Assembly (NCBI GenBank): GCA_002722995.1
Contig: PBNF01000014.1
Span: forward strand, 1-62,565
Direction of reading: 5' to 3'
DNA length: 62,565 nt
Origin: Legionellales bacterium
GTDB lineage: Bacteria > Pseudomonadota > Gammaproteobacteria > Comchoanobacterales > Comchoanobacteraceae
This document shows positions 42,378-52,877 of this stretch, one piece after another (within the stretch, counting starts at the first letter, position 1; the number at the start of each line of letters is the position of its first letter). A program made the translations under genes and the position numbers. The notes below the pieces were generated by a model. That model saw only the letters and a list, made by a program, of their open reading frames with translations. It had not been told where the DNA came from and searched no databases.

Positions 42378-44453
42378 TTATGATTCTAGCGATTTTGACC
42401 ACTCAGATTGCTGCCGCTTAACTTCTTCATGATGCGCTTTAGGCACCTGCACATGCGGAACACCTCGGTTTTCTATCGTCTGAAAGAGCCATTCAGCCCA
42501 AGGCTCTTGTGTTAAAGGCGCTGACAATTGAACGCACTCTACTGGCTCTATCTGACTGGATTTGGATATCAGCCTCCAAGGCCTTAGATAATAAGCATCA
42601 TACATTTGATTGAATAACAATAGAGTGCCGCTATTGATTAAGATCCAAAGCGGTGAGGTAAGGGGCAAGCCTAAAAAAACAGCACCTGGGAATAGACTCA
42701 AATAACTCAATCCTAACCAAATCATCACACCGAACATCACAGGCAATACGGTAGGACGAATATAACTGAGCACTTTTAAACGAAAGTTAGATGATGTTTT
42801 CAGTTCTGGGAATATACGTCCCACCCAACTCATTTCAAGAGGCAATTCACGATGCTTTAAATCAAATTGACGCTCTAAACCTTCACCTAAATAATAAACC
42901 TTAGAATGATTGACTTCAGAGCTGCTTTTTAATCTGCTTAGAAATTCAAACCCAGCATCTCCAGGCTTAACAAACAACATATAGTTCATCAAAGTTAATA
43001 GTGGGATAATCACCCCTTCAACCACTAAGAACATCACAACGTCTAAGAGCATTGCAAATGGCAATCCAATCACAACGATTAAGGCTTTCAATGCACGGTT
43101 CCATTTCGAGGATTGTTCCAATGTGCTCGATGAATCAACACATTCTATCTGGATGCCATATTCCTCATTAATCTTTTGAATATTTGGATTTTTAAGCCAT
43201 CGCATGAGGGTATCATGATGCTCACACCACCCTGTTATTTGCTCGGCCTTTTCCAAATTTTCGAATGTAAGATTCCATTCAAGAGGGCCCTTATGATCTT
43301 CTAAATGCCCTAATAATTCATGATTCGATCGTGGCTGACCATAGGCTGTCAAAATTTTATTTTTTGAAGCGTTAAACCTCCCCGATAGATAAAAACGTTT
43401 AATTTGTTGAAATTTCCATCTATCTTGAATCTTGAACCTAAGTAAATAGCCTAACCAACTGTTTAAACCATCTATTGAAACAGGCAGGTTAGTTTTAAGT
43501 TTATTTAAATCTAGAGTGAGCCTTACTTCTAAAGGAGGCTTAAACATAAACCACCAACGCTGAGTATATAAAGCATCCCCTTCCTCTCGTTGATTCAACT
43601 TCAATGATCGAAGCACAGTATAAGGCTTTGTTGATCGCGTATATATGTCCATAGGGGATCCTGTAGGATGTATTAACTTAATGACCCATTTCTTTGGGTC
43701 CAGGCAACTCAGTATTCTAAGATGTCGAGCTTTCGCACAACCCGCTATTACAGTTCGAGTTTGAGGAGCCTGGTTATCATTTGCTCTCTGAATGAATGCT
43801 GCAAGGACAGCCTGATAATACTGAACTTTTAGCAAAGCCGGCATGCCAGAAGGCCATGCAATGATGGGCAAATATTGCATATTAGGACTATGCTCGAGTT
43901 TTTTATCGGCATCAGCAGGACTCATAGTATCTAGATAAACCACTAAATTACTATCATTAGAGTCACTTTTGTGAAAAGGATGATAAAATGTTTGTGCGTA
44001 GGGTTGATAGCGCCGAGTATATAAGGTGCAGCTCAATAAGAAAACCATGCCTGCTGCAACCATCCATATTGTTGGAATGGAACACTCAATGGATATAGCC
44101 CCGAAAGTAACATGAAAAAAACCTTCAATAGGAATCATCACACTCCATCCTAAAGCGCATACCGCATAAGGGATTCCAATCAAAAACCCCATCATCGCAA
44201 GACTGCGCCCAATGATCAGTTGATACACATAACGCTTGATGCTCACGCTCAAACCTGTAGGAGAATCGATGCGCTCATCACATACGGAGAGGCAATGCTT
44301 GTGACTGATCTCTCCAGCTAACGTTGCTTTTGAAACACTGTTGAGTAAAGGGTAAAACACCCCCCAACTGAGGGTTGTTATTAACGCCCCAATGATATGC
44401 ACACATCCTTGAATGAAATACAAAGGCAGCTGTATGATATATTTTAGCTTCAT
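42378..44453 (-). CDS. Large hypothetical membrane protein with central soluble domain
   Basis: The 691-residue product has hydrophobic segments at about residues 5-40, 76-110 and 124-143, then a long soluble region (about 150-455) with many Trp and Lys residues. More membrane segments follow (about 460-500 and 570-630), then a polar tail. I recognise no motif. The size and the hydrophobic-soluble-hydrophobic layout resemble the unrecognised proteins at 48.7-55.5 kb, though I see no clear sequence match. The ATG has an AGG site and a near-consensus promoter (44495-44522). Function unknown. Confidence 0.65.
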   Translation of the reverse strand: MKLKYIIQLPLYFIQGCVHIIGALITTLSWGVFYPLLNSVSKATLAGEISHKHCLSVCDERIDSPTGLSVSIKRYVYQLIIGRSLAMMGFLIGIPYAVCALGWSVMIPIEGFFHVTFGAISIECSIPTIWMVAAGMVFLLSCTLYTRRYQPYAQTFYHPFHKSDSNDSNLVVYLDTMSPADADKKLEHSPNMQYLPIIAWPSGMPALLKVQYYQAVLAAFIQRANDNQAPQTRTVIAGCAKARHLRILSCLDPKKWVIKLIHPTGSPMDIYTRSTKPYTVLRSLKLNQREEGDALYTQRWWFMFKPPLEVRLTLDLNKLKTNLPVSIDGLNSWLGYLLRFKIQDRWKFQQIKRFYLSGRFNASKNKILTAYGQPRSNHELLGHLEDHKGPLEWNLTFENLEKAEQITGWCEHHDTLMRWLKNPNIQKINEEYGIQIECVDSSSTLEQSSKWNRALKALIVVIGLPFAMLLDVVMFLVVEGVIIPLLTLMNYMLFVKPGDAGFEFLSRLKSSSEVNHSKVYYLGEGLERQFDLKHRELPLEMSWVGRIFPELKTSSNFRLKVLSYIRPTVLPVMFGVMIWLGLSYLSLFPGAVFLGLPLTSPLWILINSGTLLLFNQMYDAYYLRPWRLISKSSQIEPVECVQLSAPLTQEPWAEWLFQTIENRGVPHVQVPKAHHEEVKRQQSEWSKSLES

Positions 44454-44494
44454 GATCTAACCTACTGTCATTATTGAACGATCAACTTTAAAAT

Positions 44495-44522
44495 ATTATA
44501 TTGAATGAATTGATTTAAACAA
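44495..44522 (-). promoter_or_regulatory. Sigma70 promoter of the 691-residue membrane protein
   Basis: On the minus strand TTGTTT (44522-44517), a 16-nt spacer and TATAAT (44500-44495), about 40 nt before the ATG. Confidence 0.5.
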
Positions 44523-44628
44523 GCCTTCATCTTACACAATGGTTATTAAAAATAATCAGCTTGATTCAATCCTATTTAAAACAATGAATATTCATACATC
44601 AATATTCATTCATAAGCAATTAATCTCG

Positions 44629-45831
44629 CTAGGCTATAGCGCTCACTCCCATCAGATCAAATCCTAAAATCAGAATAGAACCCAACAAAACCCATACAAT
44701 CAAACCTCTACCTCCAGGCGCTGACCAAGTTTCAATGGATTTATTTTGCCTAAGCCGATACACCATTAAGGCTGGGAAAATACCCAGTAGAATCGCAACG
44801 AAAGCCCCTCCATATCGCAAAGCATACATAAAAGCTCCAGGATACATAACCGCATATATTGCCGAGGGGATTCCTGTTAAGCCCATGACTTTTATTGAAA
44901 ATGATGAAGCATTTTGAGCCACTTCATGATCTGAAATAAAATCAAATAACCCTATCGTAACACCAATCAAGGAAGTAGCCATTGCAAATATAGAGAAACA
45001 TTGAGCACTCAGACTGATTCGCAATGAGTGGGAATGAACCGATAATGCATGAACTAAAGCCACTGTTGGTTCATTTAGATCACGCAAAGTCTGTAGCCCT
45101 TGTGCACCCGATTTTGGAATCACGCCTAAAATAACCATTTGCCATATTACATAACACAGCAAAGGCAAGAGACTGCCCAGACACAAAACCTGAGTCAAGC
45201 TTTGAGTATTCCCAGTCCCAAACCGACGTAAACTTGGGATCACTATATGAAAACCAAATGCGACAATTAAAATAGGCAAACAAGCCCCTAACTGATGCGT
45301 ATCAATCTGCATTAACCATTGAGGATGAATGTCTGAAATCAATCCGCTGATCAACACAACATAACTGACCATTAAACCCATCACTAAATATCGATTCAAT
45401 CGACTGCCCCATCGCCGGCTTTTACACACCAATACCATGACACCCAACAGGAACATCATTGAAAGACTCTGTTTAAATATCCCCTCTTGTATGTAGGGCG
45501 ATAATCCTGCATTAATCCAAGCACTCAGACCACTTAGATAAGCTGCACTTAAAGAATATAATAATCCTAAGTAGGTTAAACTCAGCAATTTTTTCCCTGT
45601 AGAACCTAAGGTATGCTCAGCCATAGCCCCCAAATGTGTCCCGATAGGTAATTGAACAGTTAATTCTAAAATAAATAAAGCAGATCCAAACATGATCGAC
45701 CAAACATATAACATTAAAAGACAAGAAGGGATAAAACCATTCGCGCCCAAACTTAATGGCATGGCCAACATGCCTGCGCCCATGGATGTTCCAGCAATTA
45801 AAGCCACTTGGCTCCAAAATCCTCGCATCAT
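44629..45831 (-). CDS. Aromatic amino-acid permease family transporter (TyrP/Mtr-like)
   Basis: An inner-membrane transporter with eleven or so hydrophobic segments. The N-terminal 'ALIAGTSMGAGMLAMPLSLGANGF' is the hallmark of the hydroxy/aromatic amino-acid permease family. 'LSLTYLGLLYSLSAAYLSG', 'FGFHIVIPSLRRF' and 'SLIGVTIGLFDFISD' also fit. Substrates in E. coli are Tyr and Trp, but specificity here is open. The frame extends to a TTG at 45852, yet the ATG at 45831 with AAGGG upstream is the right start (400 residues). It lies 8 bp after the PH-domain gene. In a host-dependent bacterium it could import host amino acids. Confidence 0.88.
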   Translation of the reverse strand: MMRGFWSQVALIAGTSMGAGMLAMPLSLGANGFIPSCLLMLYVWSIMFGSALFILELTVQLPIGTHLGAMAEHTLGSTGKKLLSLTYLGLLYSLSAAYLSGLSAWINAGLSPYIQEGIFKQSLSMMFLLGVMVLVCKSRRWGSRLNRYLVMGLMVSYVVLISGLISDIHPQWLMQIDTHQLGACLPILIVAFGFHIVIPSLRRFGTGNTQSLTQVLCLGSLLPLLCYVIWQMVILGVIPKSGAQGLQTLRDLNEPTVALVHALSVHSHSLRISLSAQCFSIFAMATSLIGVTIGLFDFISDHEVAQNASSFSIKVMGLTGIPSAIYAVMYPGAFMYALRYGGAFVAILLGIFPALMVYRLRQNKSIETWSAPGGRGLIVWVLLGSILILGFDLMGVSAIA

Positions 45832-45838
45832 CACCCTT

Positions 45839-46336
45839 TCAGATTGTATCAATATTCATTAGAGCGGCTTGCAAGGCTTGATTCAGTTGATCTGGCTGAG
45901 GCATATCCGACAAGACTAAACTGTATCCACTCGACCCTAATACATGAATCGAACCATAACCAAAGCAACGCCCTAACAAAGACTGTTCTATTTGTATTCG
46001 CTCAACACGTAGCAATAACATTTCTGTTGAACGTTTTAAAATCAGCCCCTCAGTCAAGCGAATGCGCAAATTAGACAAGCAAATTTGATTCCCCAAGTAC
46101 TGAACAACAACCTTAATTAAAACACAAGCCCCCCATATTAATGCAATCCAAATGAATACCGTCTTTAAAGGTAAAGTATGAATCAGAGGCCATTGTAAGG
46201 TATCGAGTGTATTCAAGTAATAGGTTAAAGCCAGTACACCACACACTTGAAAGAGTGCCTTAATCCAAACAATTGAATGCTTTCGAGTTAAGAAAATCGT
46301 ATACTCTGTGTCTTTTTGACGCTGAAATGATGTCAT
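45839..46336 (-). CDS. Bacterial PH-domain (DUF304) membrane protein
   Basis: The 165-residue protein has two N-terminal membrane segments (about residues 28-45 and 58-80). They are followed by a bacterial pleckstrin-homology-like domain with the typical 'LRIRLTEGLILKRSTEMLLLRVERIQIEQSLLGRCFGYGSIHVLGSSG' pattern. Such YdbS-like proteins are common and poorly understood; they may sense or stabilise the membrane. It is followed by the amino-acid permease gene and lies 12 bp after parC, so all three are probably co-transcribed. Confidence 0.85.
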   Translation of the reverse strand: MTSFQRQKDTEYTIFLTRKHSIVWIKALFQVCGVLALTYYLNTLDTLQWPLIHTLPLKTVFIWIALIWGACVLIKVVVQYLGNQICLSNLRIRLTEGLILKRSTEMLLLRVERIQIEQSLLGRCFGYGSIHVLGSSGYSLVLSDMPQPDQLNQALQAALMNIDTI

Positions 46337-46348
46337 GGTACCCGACCC

Positions 46349-48595
46349 TTAATCAAGACAAACCATTGATTGGACTTGACGAAACCCTCTAGGCAGCTGT
46401 TTACCTCGCTGTGCACGCTTTCCAAAATAAGATTTAAACTCTTGCGGGTTTAATGTTAAATGCCGGCGACCCGCTTGTAACTTCAGCCCCTGTGTCCCTT
46501 GAGGCAGATAGGCCACTGCAGTGATGATTGCTTTCTCTGTTGCTGTGCCTTTTAAGCGTATCATTTGACATCCTTTACCCTTAGACAAGACTGGCAAGGT
46601 TACCGCATCAAAAATCAACAAATAGCCTTCTGAGGATACAACAGCGATATGATCCCCGGTTTCTGGTGCTTTAGGTGCTGTACACATGAATAACTCAGCC
46701 CCCTCAACCTGATTCACAATATGTTTACCGGCTTTATTTTTAGTAAGCAGCTCTTGTGTTGAAATCATGAAGCCCAACCCTACATGCTGCACCAATAACA
46801 GCACTTGATTTGGCTGATATAAAGTAACCCCTACAATATTACGATCTTGATCCAGCTTGATCAGTTTAGTCAATGGCACGCCTTGCATACGCCCTGACGG
46901 AACTTCTTCCAAATTAATCGTATAAATTCGGCCTTTTGAGTCCAATAACACAGGGGTTTGATTTGAAAATCCTTGACAACTCAAGGCCAATTCATCTTGT
47001 GATTTAAAAGGATGATAGGTTGCCTGTGCCCCCTTTGATTTACTTAAATACACCCAATTTCGCTTTGATAACTGAAGGGTTACAGGCTCAATTGGCACCG
47101 TTGGCTTCATCCGTATGGCTTGTGGCACTGATGTTGCAATTTGAGTTCGCCGGGTATCTCCAAAATGAGCACCATCTTCAATTAATTCTTGCCGCACACA
47201 CTGAATCAATCGACGCTCATCCGTTAAAATGGCTGACAGTGCCTGCGCTTCGGCTTCTAGGGTTGATTGCTCTGCTTTTAAGGTCATCTCTTCTAATTTG
47301 ACCAACTGTCTTAAACGAATGTTTAAGATAGAAACAGCCTGGACTTTCGTTAATTTAAAGCGATCAATCAACGCCGTTTCAGGATCATCTGATTCACGAA
47401 TTAAAGCGATGACCTCATCTAAATTAAGGTAAGCAATCAATAACCCTTCAATTAAATGTAATCGAGCCTTAACCGCATCAAGGCGATGGGTTAAGCGTAA
47501 ACGCACCGTTGATTTTCGATACGTTAACCATGATTGACATAATGCTTTAAGCCCCATTACTTTAGGGCGTTGATCTAAATCAATCACATTCATATTGACT
47601 CTAAATTGTTTTTGTAAATCAGTGCTGGCAAACAAATGCGCCATGACATCATCCACCACCACACGATTTGAACGCATGACTAAAATGATTCTCACAGGTG
47701 AAGATTCATCTGATTGATCTTGTAAATCAACAATCATGGGTAAATGCTTTGCCTGCATTTGTTCAGCAATTTGTAACATCACTTTAGCCGTTGAAACTTG
47801 ATAAGGTAAACTATCAATGATGATTTGCTTTTCTTGCTGGTGATACGTTGCCCTCACTTTAATTGCACCACGACCTGTTTCATACAGTTTAATCAATTCT
47901 GAACGAGGCGTGATTAACTGCCCCCCCGTTGGATAATCTGGCCCCATCACACTTTCACATAATGTTTCAGTATCCACCTCAGGGTCATCTAGAATTTGAA
48001 TGCAAGCCTGAACCACTTCATGAATGGCATGAGGCGGAATGTCGGTTGACATCCCCACTGCAATACCTGAAGCACCATTGAGCAGGATGTTCGGCAATCG
48101 AGCGGGCAATCGAGCGGGTTCTTCTAACGTTCCATCAAAGTTCGGAACCCAAGTCACCGTGCCCTCACTTAACTCCTTTAATAAAGATTCGGTATACTGG
48201 GTCAGTCGTGCTTCAGTATAACGCATTGCTGCAAATGATTTGGGATCGTCGATTGATCCCCAATTACCTTGTCCATCGACCAAAGGATAGCGATAAGAAA
48301 AAGGTTGAGCCATTAAGACCATGGCTTCATAACACGCAGCATCTCCATGTGGGTGAAATTTACCGAGCACATCACCAATTGTGCGTGCGGATTTTTTATA
48401 TTTTGCTTGAGCCTTTAATCCTAGCTCTGACATGGCATAAAGCAAACGACGCTGAACGGGCTTAAGACCATCACTGATATGAGGCAATGCACGGTCTAAA
48501 ATCACATACATTGAATAATTTAAATAAGCCTGCTCTGTGAAAGATCGCATCGATTGTGTTGGATTGATTATTTTCATTGAATCAGTTGTTGTCAT
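46349..48595 (-). CDS. parC: DNA topoisomerase IV subunit A
   Basis: ParC is the cleavage subunit of topoisomerase IV, which separates daughter chromosomes. The winged-helix region carries '[13 protein letters not shown]', '[17 protein letters not shown]' and the catalytic Tyr126 in '[11 protein letters not shown]'. '[20 protein letters not shown]' and the long coiled coil follow, then a C-terminal beta-pinwheel. 748 residues is normal for ParC. In the quinolone-resistance region the residue equivalent to E. coli Ser80 is Ala86, while the Glu84 equivalent (Glu90) is kept. The ATG has only a weak ribosome site. The partner parE is not in the window. Confidence 0.96.
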   Translation of the reverse strand: MTTTDSMKIINPTQSMRSFTEQAYLNYSMYVILDRALPHISDGLKPVQRRLLYAMSELGLKAQAKYKKSARTIGDVLGKFHPHGDAACYEAMVLMAQPFSYRYPLVDGQGNWGSIDDPKSFAAMRYTEARLTQYTESLLKELSEGTVTWVPNFDGTLEEPARLPARLPNILLNGASGIAVGMSTDIPPHAIHEVVQACIQILDDPEVDTETLCESVMGPDYPTGGQLITPRSELIKLYETGRGAIKVRATYHQQEKQIIIDSLPYQVSTAKVMLQIAEQMQAKHLPMIVDLQDQSDESSPVRIILVMRSNRVVVDDVMAHLFASTDLQKQFRVNMNVIDLDQRPKVMGLKALCQSWLTYRKSTVRLRLTHRLDAVKARLHLIEGLLIAYLNLDEVIALIRESDDPETALIDRFKLTKVQAVSILNIRLRQLVKLEEMTLKAEQSTLEAEAQALSAILTDERRLIQCVRQELIEDGAHFGDTRRTQIATSVPQAIRMKPTVPIEPVTLQLSKRNWVYLSKSKGAQATYHPFKSQDELALSCQGFSNQTPVLLDSKGRIYTINLEEVPSGRMQGVPLTKLIKLDQDRNIVGVTLYQPNQVLLLVQHVGLGFMISTQELLTKNKAGKHIVNQVEGAELFMCTAPKAPETGDHIAVVSSEGYLLIFDAVTLPVLSKGKGCQMIRLKGTATEKAIITAVAYLPQGTQGLKLQAGRRHLTLNPQEFKSYFGKRAQRGKQLPRGFRQVQSMVCLD

Positions 48596-48670
48596 TACGC
48601 AGCACTCACATCAATTGATTAACATCCTTGATTTTCACACCAGGCTTCAAGACATTCAAGACAAATATAC

Positions 48671-48698
48671 TTGAAGTTTCAGATGGATATGGTACAAT
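48671..48698 (+). promoter_or_regulatory. Sigma70 promoter upstream of the interrupted membrane-protein gene
   Basis: TTGAAG (48671-48676), a 16-nt spacer and TACAAT (48693-48698), about 70 nt before the ATG at 48771. The same TTGAAG box and 16-nt spacer occur upstream of the coiled-coil gene at 15536. Confidence 0.5.
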
Positions 48699-48770
48699 AC
48701 AAACCAAAATAAAACAATTTAATTCAATTCGAAAAGTAGTTTAAACAAAATTGAGATATTAGAGTTAACC

Positions 48771-50918
48771 ATGCGTGAAATTGAAACTTATTCATCCTAT
48801 GTGATTGAGCCTCTCCATGAGGTCCTCAATTCCGACGTTCAAGGTCAGCTGTTTGAGGCCATCACTGGTTACTTCGCAGCCCCAGAGAATCTGGGTACAT
48901 CTTTTGAGACGGCAATGAATTCATTGAATACATCCGCTTAAGATCATCCAAGACAAGTTGAATTTGAAGAGGCTAAGGAACGCCTTCGTAGCATTCATTT
49001 TGGTCGATTACCTCTTATCACCTTACAACATAAAAAGCATTTATTAACAAGCACACCTTCAAAAAATTCAACACAGGATCGTTCAACACAAGATCAAGCT
49101 AACCGTTCATTTTTTAAACGCTACAAAAGCTTGTTTTTACAGCTATTCAGCCTTTCAATATTTTTGATAATATCCGTGATCCTGACCCTCCCTTCATCAC
49201 CATGGTCTCTAGGTCCTCAGTTTATTCATTTAGTTCAAATTGCCTTCTCAACTGATGCAACCATGGGATTAATCCTCGGTAACATTGCTTTAATGAGCCT
49301 ATTTATTCTATTGATTCAGTTTGCCTCAACTGTTCATGAAGAGGCGCAAGGCATCCAAGATTATATCAACCCTACATTAAAAATCCTGGGTTTTGGCGCC
49401 CTCGTTTCTATTTCAGTTATATTGACTTTACCTTCATCTCCAATCATCTGGGGACCTCACCTAATACACTTGACTCAGATTTATTTATCTACAAATGAAG
49501 TCACTGCATTTTGTTTTGGAAATGCTGCTTTAGTCTTCTCAAGTCTCTTATTCATACGCTTAGCTTTAGTGCCTTTGATCAAATTCACGATGAATCATGC
49601 ATCTAACACAAAAAGCCCTCAAGCAAACAACACTAAAGAAAGGATTGCCCTCGCTCTAGATGAGTTCGATCCAAAAAAATTTAATAACACAGCAAAAAAA
49701 CTCATGAACTTTCACGGTGATTTAACATTAACAACCCTACTTGAGGCTGATGATTCTGATATAAATCTTCGCAAGAAAAAAGTCCAACAGGCAAAACTAG
49801 ATCTCAATCTTTTAGCGCTGAACCCTATTAGCCGAATTTGGTCAGGATTTGTGCATTTTATTGATTGGTTTTACCACTATGGCCGAAAACACCCCATTGC
49901 CATGACACTCTACACCGCCGTCTATTTTATGACATTATTTGACATCTTCACACCTTTTCTTCCATGGCATGACTTTAATTTATCTGTGTTTTCAGCTTTA
50001 GCCAACCCTCAAGTCATTTCCCTATTAACGGGTGCTATTTTTACAGCATTCTTCTTAGGGAAGCTCACACTATTGGTGTGCTCTATAGTATCAGATCGCC
50101 ATCGCAGCCCTGTATTTTCTATTTTTTCTAAATTACTCGATGAAAATGATTATCACCGAAAACAAGCACGCAAAGCGTTATGTGGGTTATTATTGGGGGC
50201 CTGTATTTTAACCCCCATCATTTTGGGACAAATACACATCCCTTGGGTGGTCGCACACTCAGGCACTTGGTTAATTTTTGATCTACTGATGTTTAATATC
50301 AAACCTCTGATTCTCTTATATGACACGCTGTCTGACCCAGATTCTAGCGTATTAGGCAGCTGTATTCATATTGTGACATTACCCATTCAATGTTGTTTCT
50401 TAAAACATGGATTTCGTCGATTGTGTTGTGATTTTTGTAAAATTATTCCTCGTGCTATTTTAAGTATTCTCGATGTTGTGATAAATCATATTTGTCTAGC
50501 CATTCCTCATATTTTAGTACGAGGCTTTTTTGAAACATTGTGCCACATTGAACGTTGTTTCATGTACTTATTACAATATAATAGTGGCCCTTACCCACTG
50601 CGAACAAGCTATATTGAAAAGAACCAGGCATTTGAAGCCTGGCATGATCGCTTTCAATTTCTTTATTTTATTCAGCCTCTTCACACCATTGAAAATTATC
50701 TTGATCGTACATTTTATAACAACCTAAGTTCTACTGTAGAAACATCTCAACCGTCTGCCCTTGATGATCCGACCCAATCAACTGCTCTGAAAGACAAAGG
50801 TTCACTACTGTCCCCGTCTAGCCCTTCCTCAGCACAAAACACTTCCAAAAGAAAGAGAGAGGATCAAAGGTCTTCAATGATTGTAACCCCTGATGCACAG
50901 CAGGGGATGCTCGCTTAA
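48771..50918 (+). pseudogene. Large membrane protein gene interrupted by an in-frame TAA
   Basis: A good start region (promoter, AGAG and ATG at 48771) opens a frame that meets TAA at 48939 after 56 codons, then continues without another stop in the same phase to 50918. The first part and the stretch after the TAA are both protein-like (MREIETYSSYVIEPLHEVL... and ...RQVEFEEAKERLRSIHFG...). The long part has an internal duplication of a two-helix membrane module ('SVILTLPSSP..LGPQFIHLVQI' and 'SVILTLPSSP..WGPHLIHLTQI'), several more membrane segments and a polar Ser-rich tail. The downstream frame has only a TTG (49131) with no ribosome site, so it is unlikely to be translated alone unless the stop is read through. 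No function is recognised. Confidence 0.6.
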
Positions 50919-51236
50919 GAACTCGTTTAAGAATATGGTGATAAAGCTGAATCAATGATCAGCACTTAACACAATGCTTTTGCCTTGATACCTGATATCA
51001 ATGATCAATGTTGCGATCACACTTCATTTCATTAGATGATTTCACACAGCTTATTGATTCCGACAAGCTTAATATCATTTAACCCATAAAACACACATGA
51101 ACATATATCGCGATGACAATCGTATGAAGAACTACGTGAACGCATGCTTTAAATTGAGATTGATGTAAAGATTATCTCTAGTCCTGTAGTAAAATAAATT
51201 CTAATAGAAATAAAAAACATCAAGTATAATCGACAG
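50919..51236. other. Intergenic region between two membrane-protein genes
   Basis: 318 bp between convergent genes. No gene is visible, and I find no hairpin with a T run for either side. Confidence 0.4.
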
Positions 51237-52829
51237 TTACAGTGCGCAAATTCTCTCGAATTTTGCCGTTAGTGTAGCGTCTGGTGTGGAGTTGCTCTGG
51301 GGCTTATCCTCGGGCTTTTTCTTCAGATCTTCCGAATTGATGCTCTGAAAGTCCTCAGCTGCCCTTTGCATATCAGCATTAATGCTTTTAGAAGCATTGA
51401 CGCTCTGAAAGTTCTCAGCTGCCCTTTGCATATCAGCATTAATGCTTTTAGAGGCATTGGTTGTAGTCTCTGATATATCACATAAAGCAATCACAACAAT
51501 CCCCACATAGATATACCAATGTGTCATAATCGTAATCGTTGGAATCAAGAGATGAGCAAAAATAATTAACCCTGTAAACACAGAAAAAAATTGCACTAAA
51601 GTTGAAATAATCACAATAAGAGAATCTTTATTTTGAATATAATTAGATGCTTTTTGATCGGTGGCGCATTCATTCTGAACCAATAAATAGGCGGTGACAC
51701 AGACCACGGCAACAAAACCAAACCCCAAGATAATGCAAATAGGGCTATCAACCATAAAAGCTCTACCCGTTATCGCTTGGCCTAACTTCCCAAAAACCAG
51801 TGACAAGAATGGCCAAACCTGATCAGAGATGAAGGGTATATTGCACTTAAGTAATAAAGCAGCACTCAATCCTAATCCCACCGCATAGAAACAAATTTTT
51901 CTAAATTTAACTAATAATTGAAACCAAACACCTTGCTCCACGGATTGGGTGTGAACTAATGTACCGCCTTGTTGACACGAAGCATCATTGTGCTCTGATT
52001 GATCCGCTTCACCAAACCACACATGAGTGTATAAATAGTTTTCATAGACTTGCGCCCCAGCGATCAGTGCATACAAGACAAAAATAACCAATCCCACTGC
52101 GTCATAATGAAATGATCCAAACGATTTCATTAAAATAAATTGGTCGAGCTGACTGGGTAAAGCCAATAATACAAATACTGGAACCACTGTCTTCAGGTAA
52201 TTGATAAAGATTTTGAGGTAATTAATCCATCTAGCAGATATGTTGTAATACTCATGGGTTACAAAGTCATTCAATCGTTTAAAGAAACTAAACCCTTGAC
52301 TTCGAATAGACTTTAACCGTTCGCTTTCAATTTCTTTATCAAGCCCCTTAGAAGCTTTTAAGATATTACTGCTTACAAAAATGCAAGTAATAGTAAGACC
52401 CAAGACCCATGAAAATACTTGACCAAACCCACAGAATAATAGCAAGTTGAAAAAATAAGATTTTTTATCTAAAAATGCTGCAAAAACACCTGAGCCAAAT
52501 GAAGCTACAATATAAAATAATAGCGTCAAACATTCTCGAACATCAAGGGGAGATTGATCTGACTGTTTTGAGTCTATAGCCTTTTTAGATGCTTGAGTCG
52601 ATCCTGAGTTCTGAGAAAGATCTTTTTGATTTTGTTTAGAATTGTTCCATAAAAAATTTGCACTTAAGATCCTTTCACCCAATTTGCATAGAATTGAAAA
52701 AGCTGTAAATAAGATTAAACCAATACCGGGTGCGCTTGCAGCAACGTATAAAGGAACAACAATAAATATGACACTACTGATCAAACCGACCATGTTGGTC
52801 CAAAATGCAAATGTTTCAAAGTGAGCCAT
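51237..52829 (-). CDS. Hypothetical polytopic membrane protein with 20-residue tandem duplication
   Basis: The 530-residue protein has roughly ten hydrophobic segments and a polar Ser/Lys-rich loop near residues 75-95. Its C-terminal tail contains two near-identical 20-residue units (about residues 459-498; each contains SINADMQRAAExFQS). The 'VYENYLYTHVWFGE' segment resembles 'LYEAFLFTQMWYKRG' of the 800-residue protein to its right, suggesting paralogy. The listed ATG has no strong ribosome site. A better placed ATG with AGGA upstream (52860) opens a 14-codon frame overlapping this start. The promoter is at 52878-52906. Function unknown; a surface or host-interaction role is only a guess. 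Confidence 0.65.
   Translation of the reverse strand: MAHFETFAFWTNMVGLISSVIFIVVPLYVAASAPGIGLILFTAFSILCKLGERILSANFLWNNSKQNQKDLSQNSGSTQASKKAIDSKQSDQSPLDVRECLTLLFYIVASFGSGVFAAFLDKKSYFFNLLLFCGFGQVFSWVLGLTITCIFVSSNILKASKGLDKEIESERLKSIRSQGFSFFKRLNDFVTHEYYNISARWINYLKIFINYLKTVVPVFVLLALPSQLDQFILMKSFGSFHYDAVGLVIFVLYALIAGAQVYENYLYTHVWFGEADQSEHNDASCQQGGTLVHTQSVEQGVWFQLLVKFRKICFYAVGLGLSAALLLKCNIPFISDQVWPFLSLVFGKLGQAITGRAFMVDSPICIILGFGFVAVVCVTAYLLVQNECATDQKASNYIQNKDSLIVIISTLVQFFSVFTGLIIFAHLLIPTITIMTHWYIYVGIVVIALCDISETTTNASKSINADMQRAAENFQSVNASKSINADMQRAAEDFQSINSEDLKKKPEDKPQSNSTPDATLTAKFERICAL
51336..51455 (-). repeat. 60-bp in-phase tandem duplication
   Basis: Two 60-bp units (51336-51395 and 51396-51455) differ at only a few positions and encode the two 20-residue repeats in the C-terminal tail of the 530-residue membrane protein. 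Confidence 0.95.
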
Positions 52830-52860
52830 TATGGGCCCAATTAGTGATATTAGTTTTCAT
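52816..52860 (-). CDS. Possible leader peptide overlapping the downstream start
   Basis: A 14-codon frame (MKTNITNWAHNGSL) begins at an ATG at 52860 that has the AGGA ribosome site, and its TGA lies inside the first codons of the 530-residue gene. The main gene's own ATG lacks such a site. It may couple translation of the larger gene. It is too short to judge by composition. Confidence 0.3.
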   Translation of the reverse strand: MKTNITNWAHNGSL

Positions 52861-52877
52861 TTATTATCGTCCTAACC

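Noticed and set aside
42250-42432. 60-codon frame beside the 691-residue membrane-protein gene
   Set aside because: No ribosome site, no motif, and it overlaps the end of a clear gene on the other strand.
48096-48125. 12-bp tandem repeat in parC encoding ARLP-ARLP
   Set aside because: The protein length here matches E. coli ParC (where the segment reads KMLPARLPN), so no residues were inserted. The DNA repeat is probably coincidental codon use.
46349-48595. gyrA rather than parC
   Set aside because: The length, the FHPHGDxACYEAM context and the [21 protein letters not shown] stretch fit ParC. GyrA proteins are usually longer and carry a GQRVPH-type C-terminal box not seen here.
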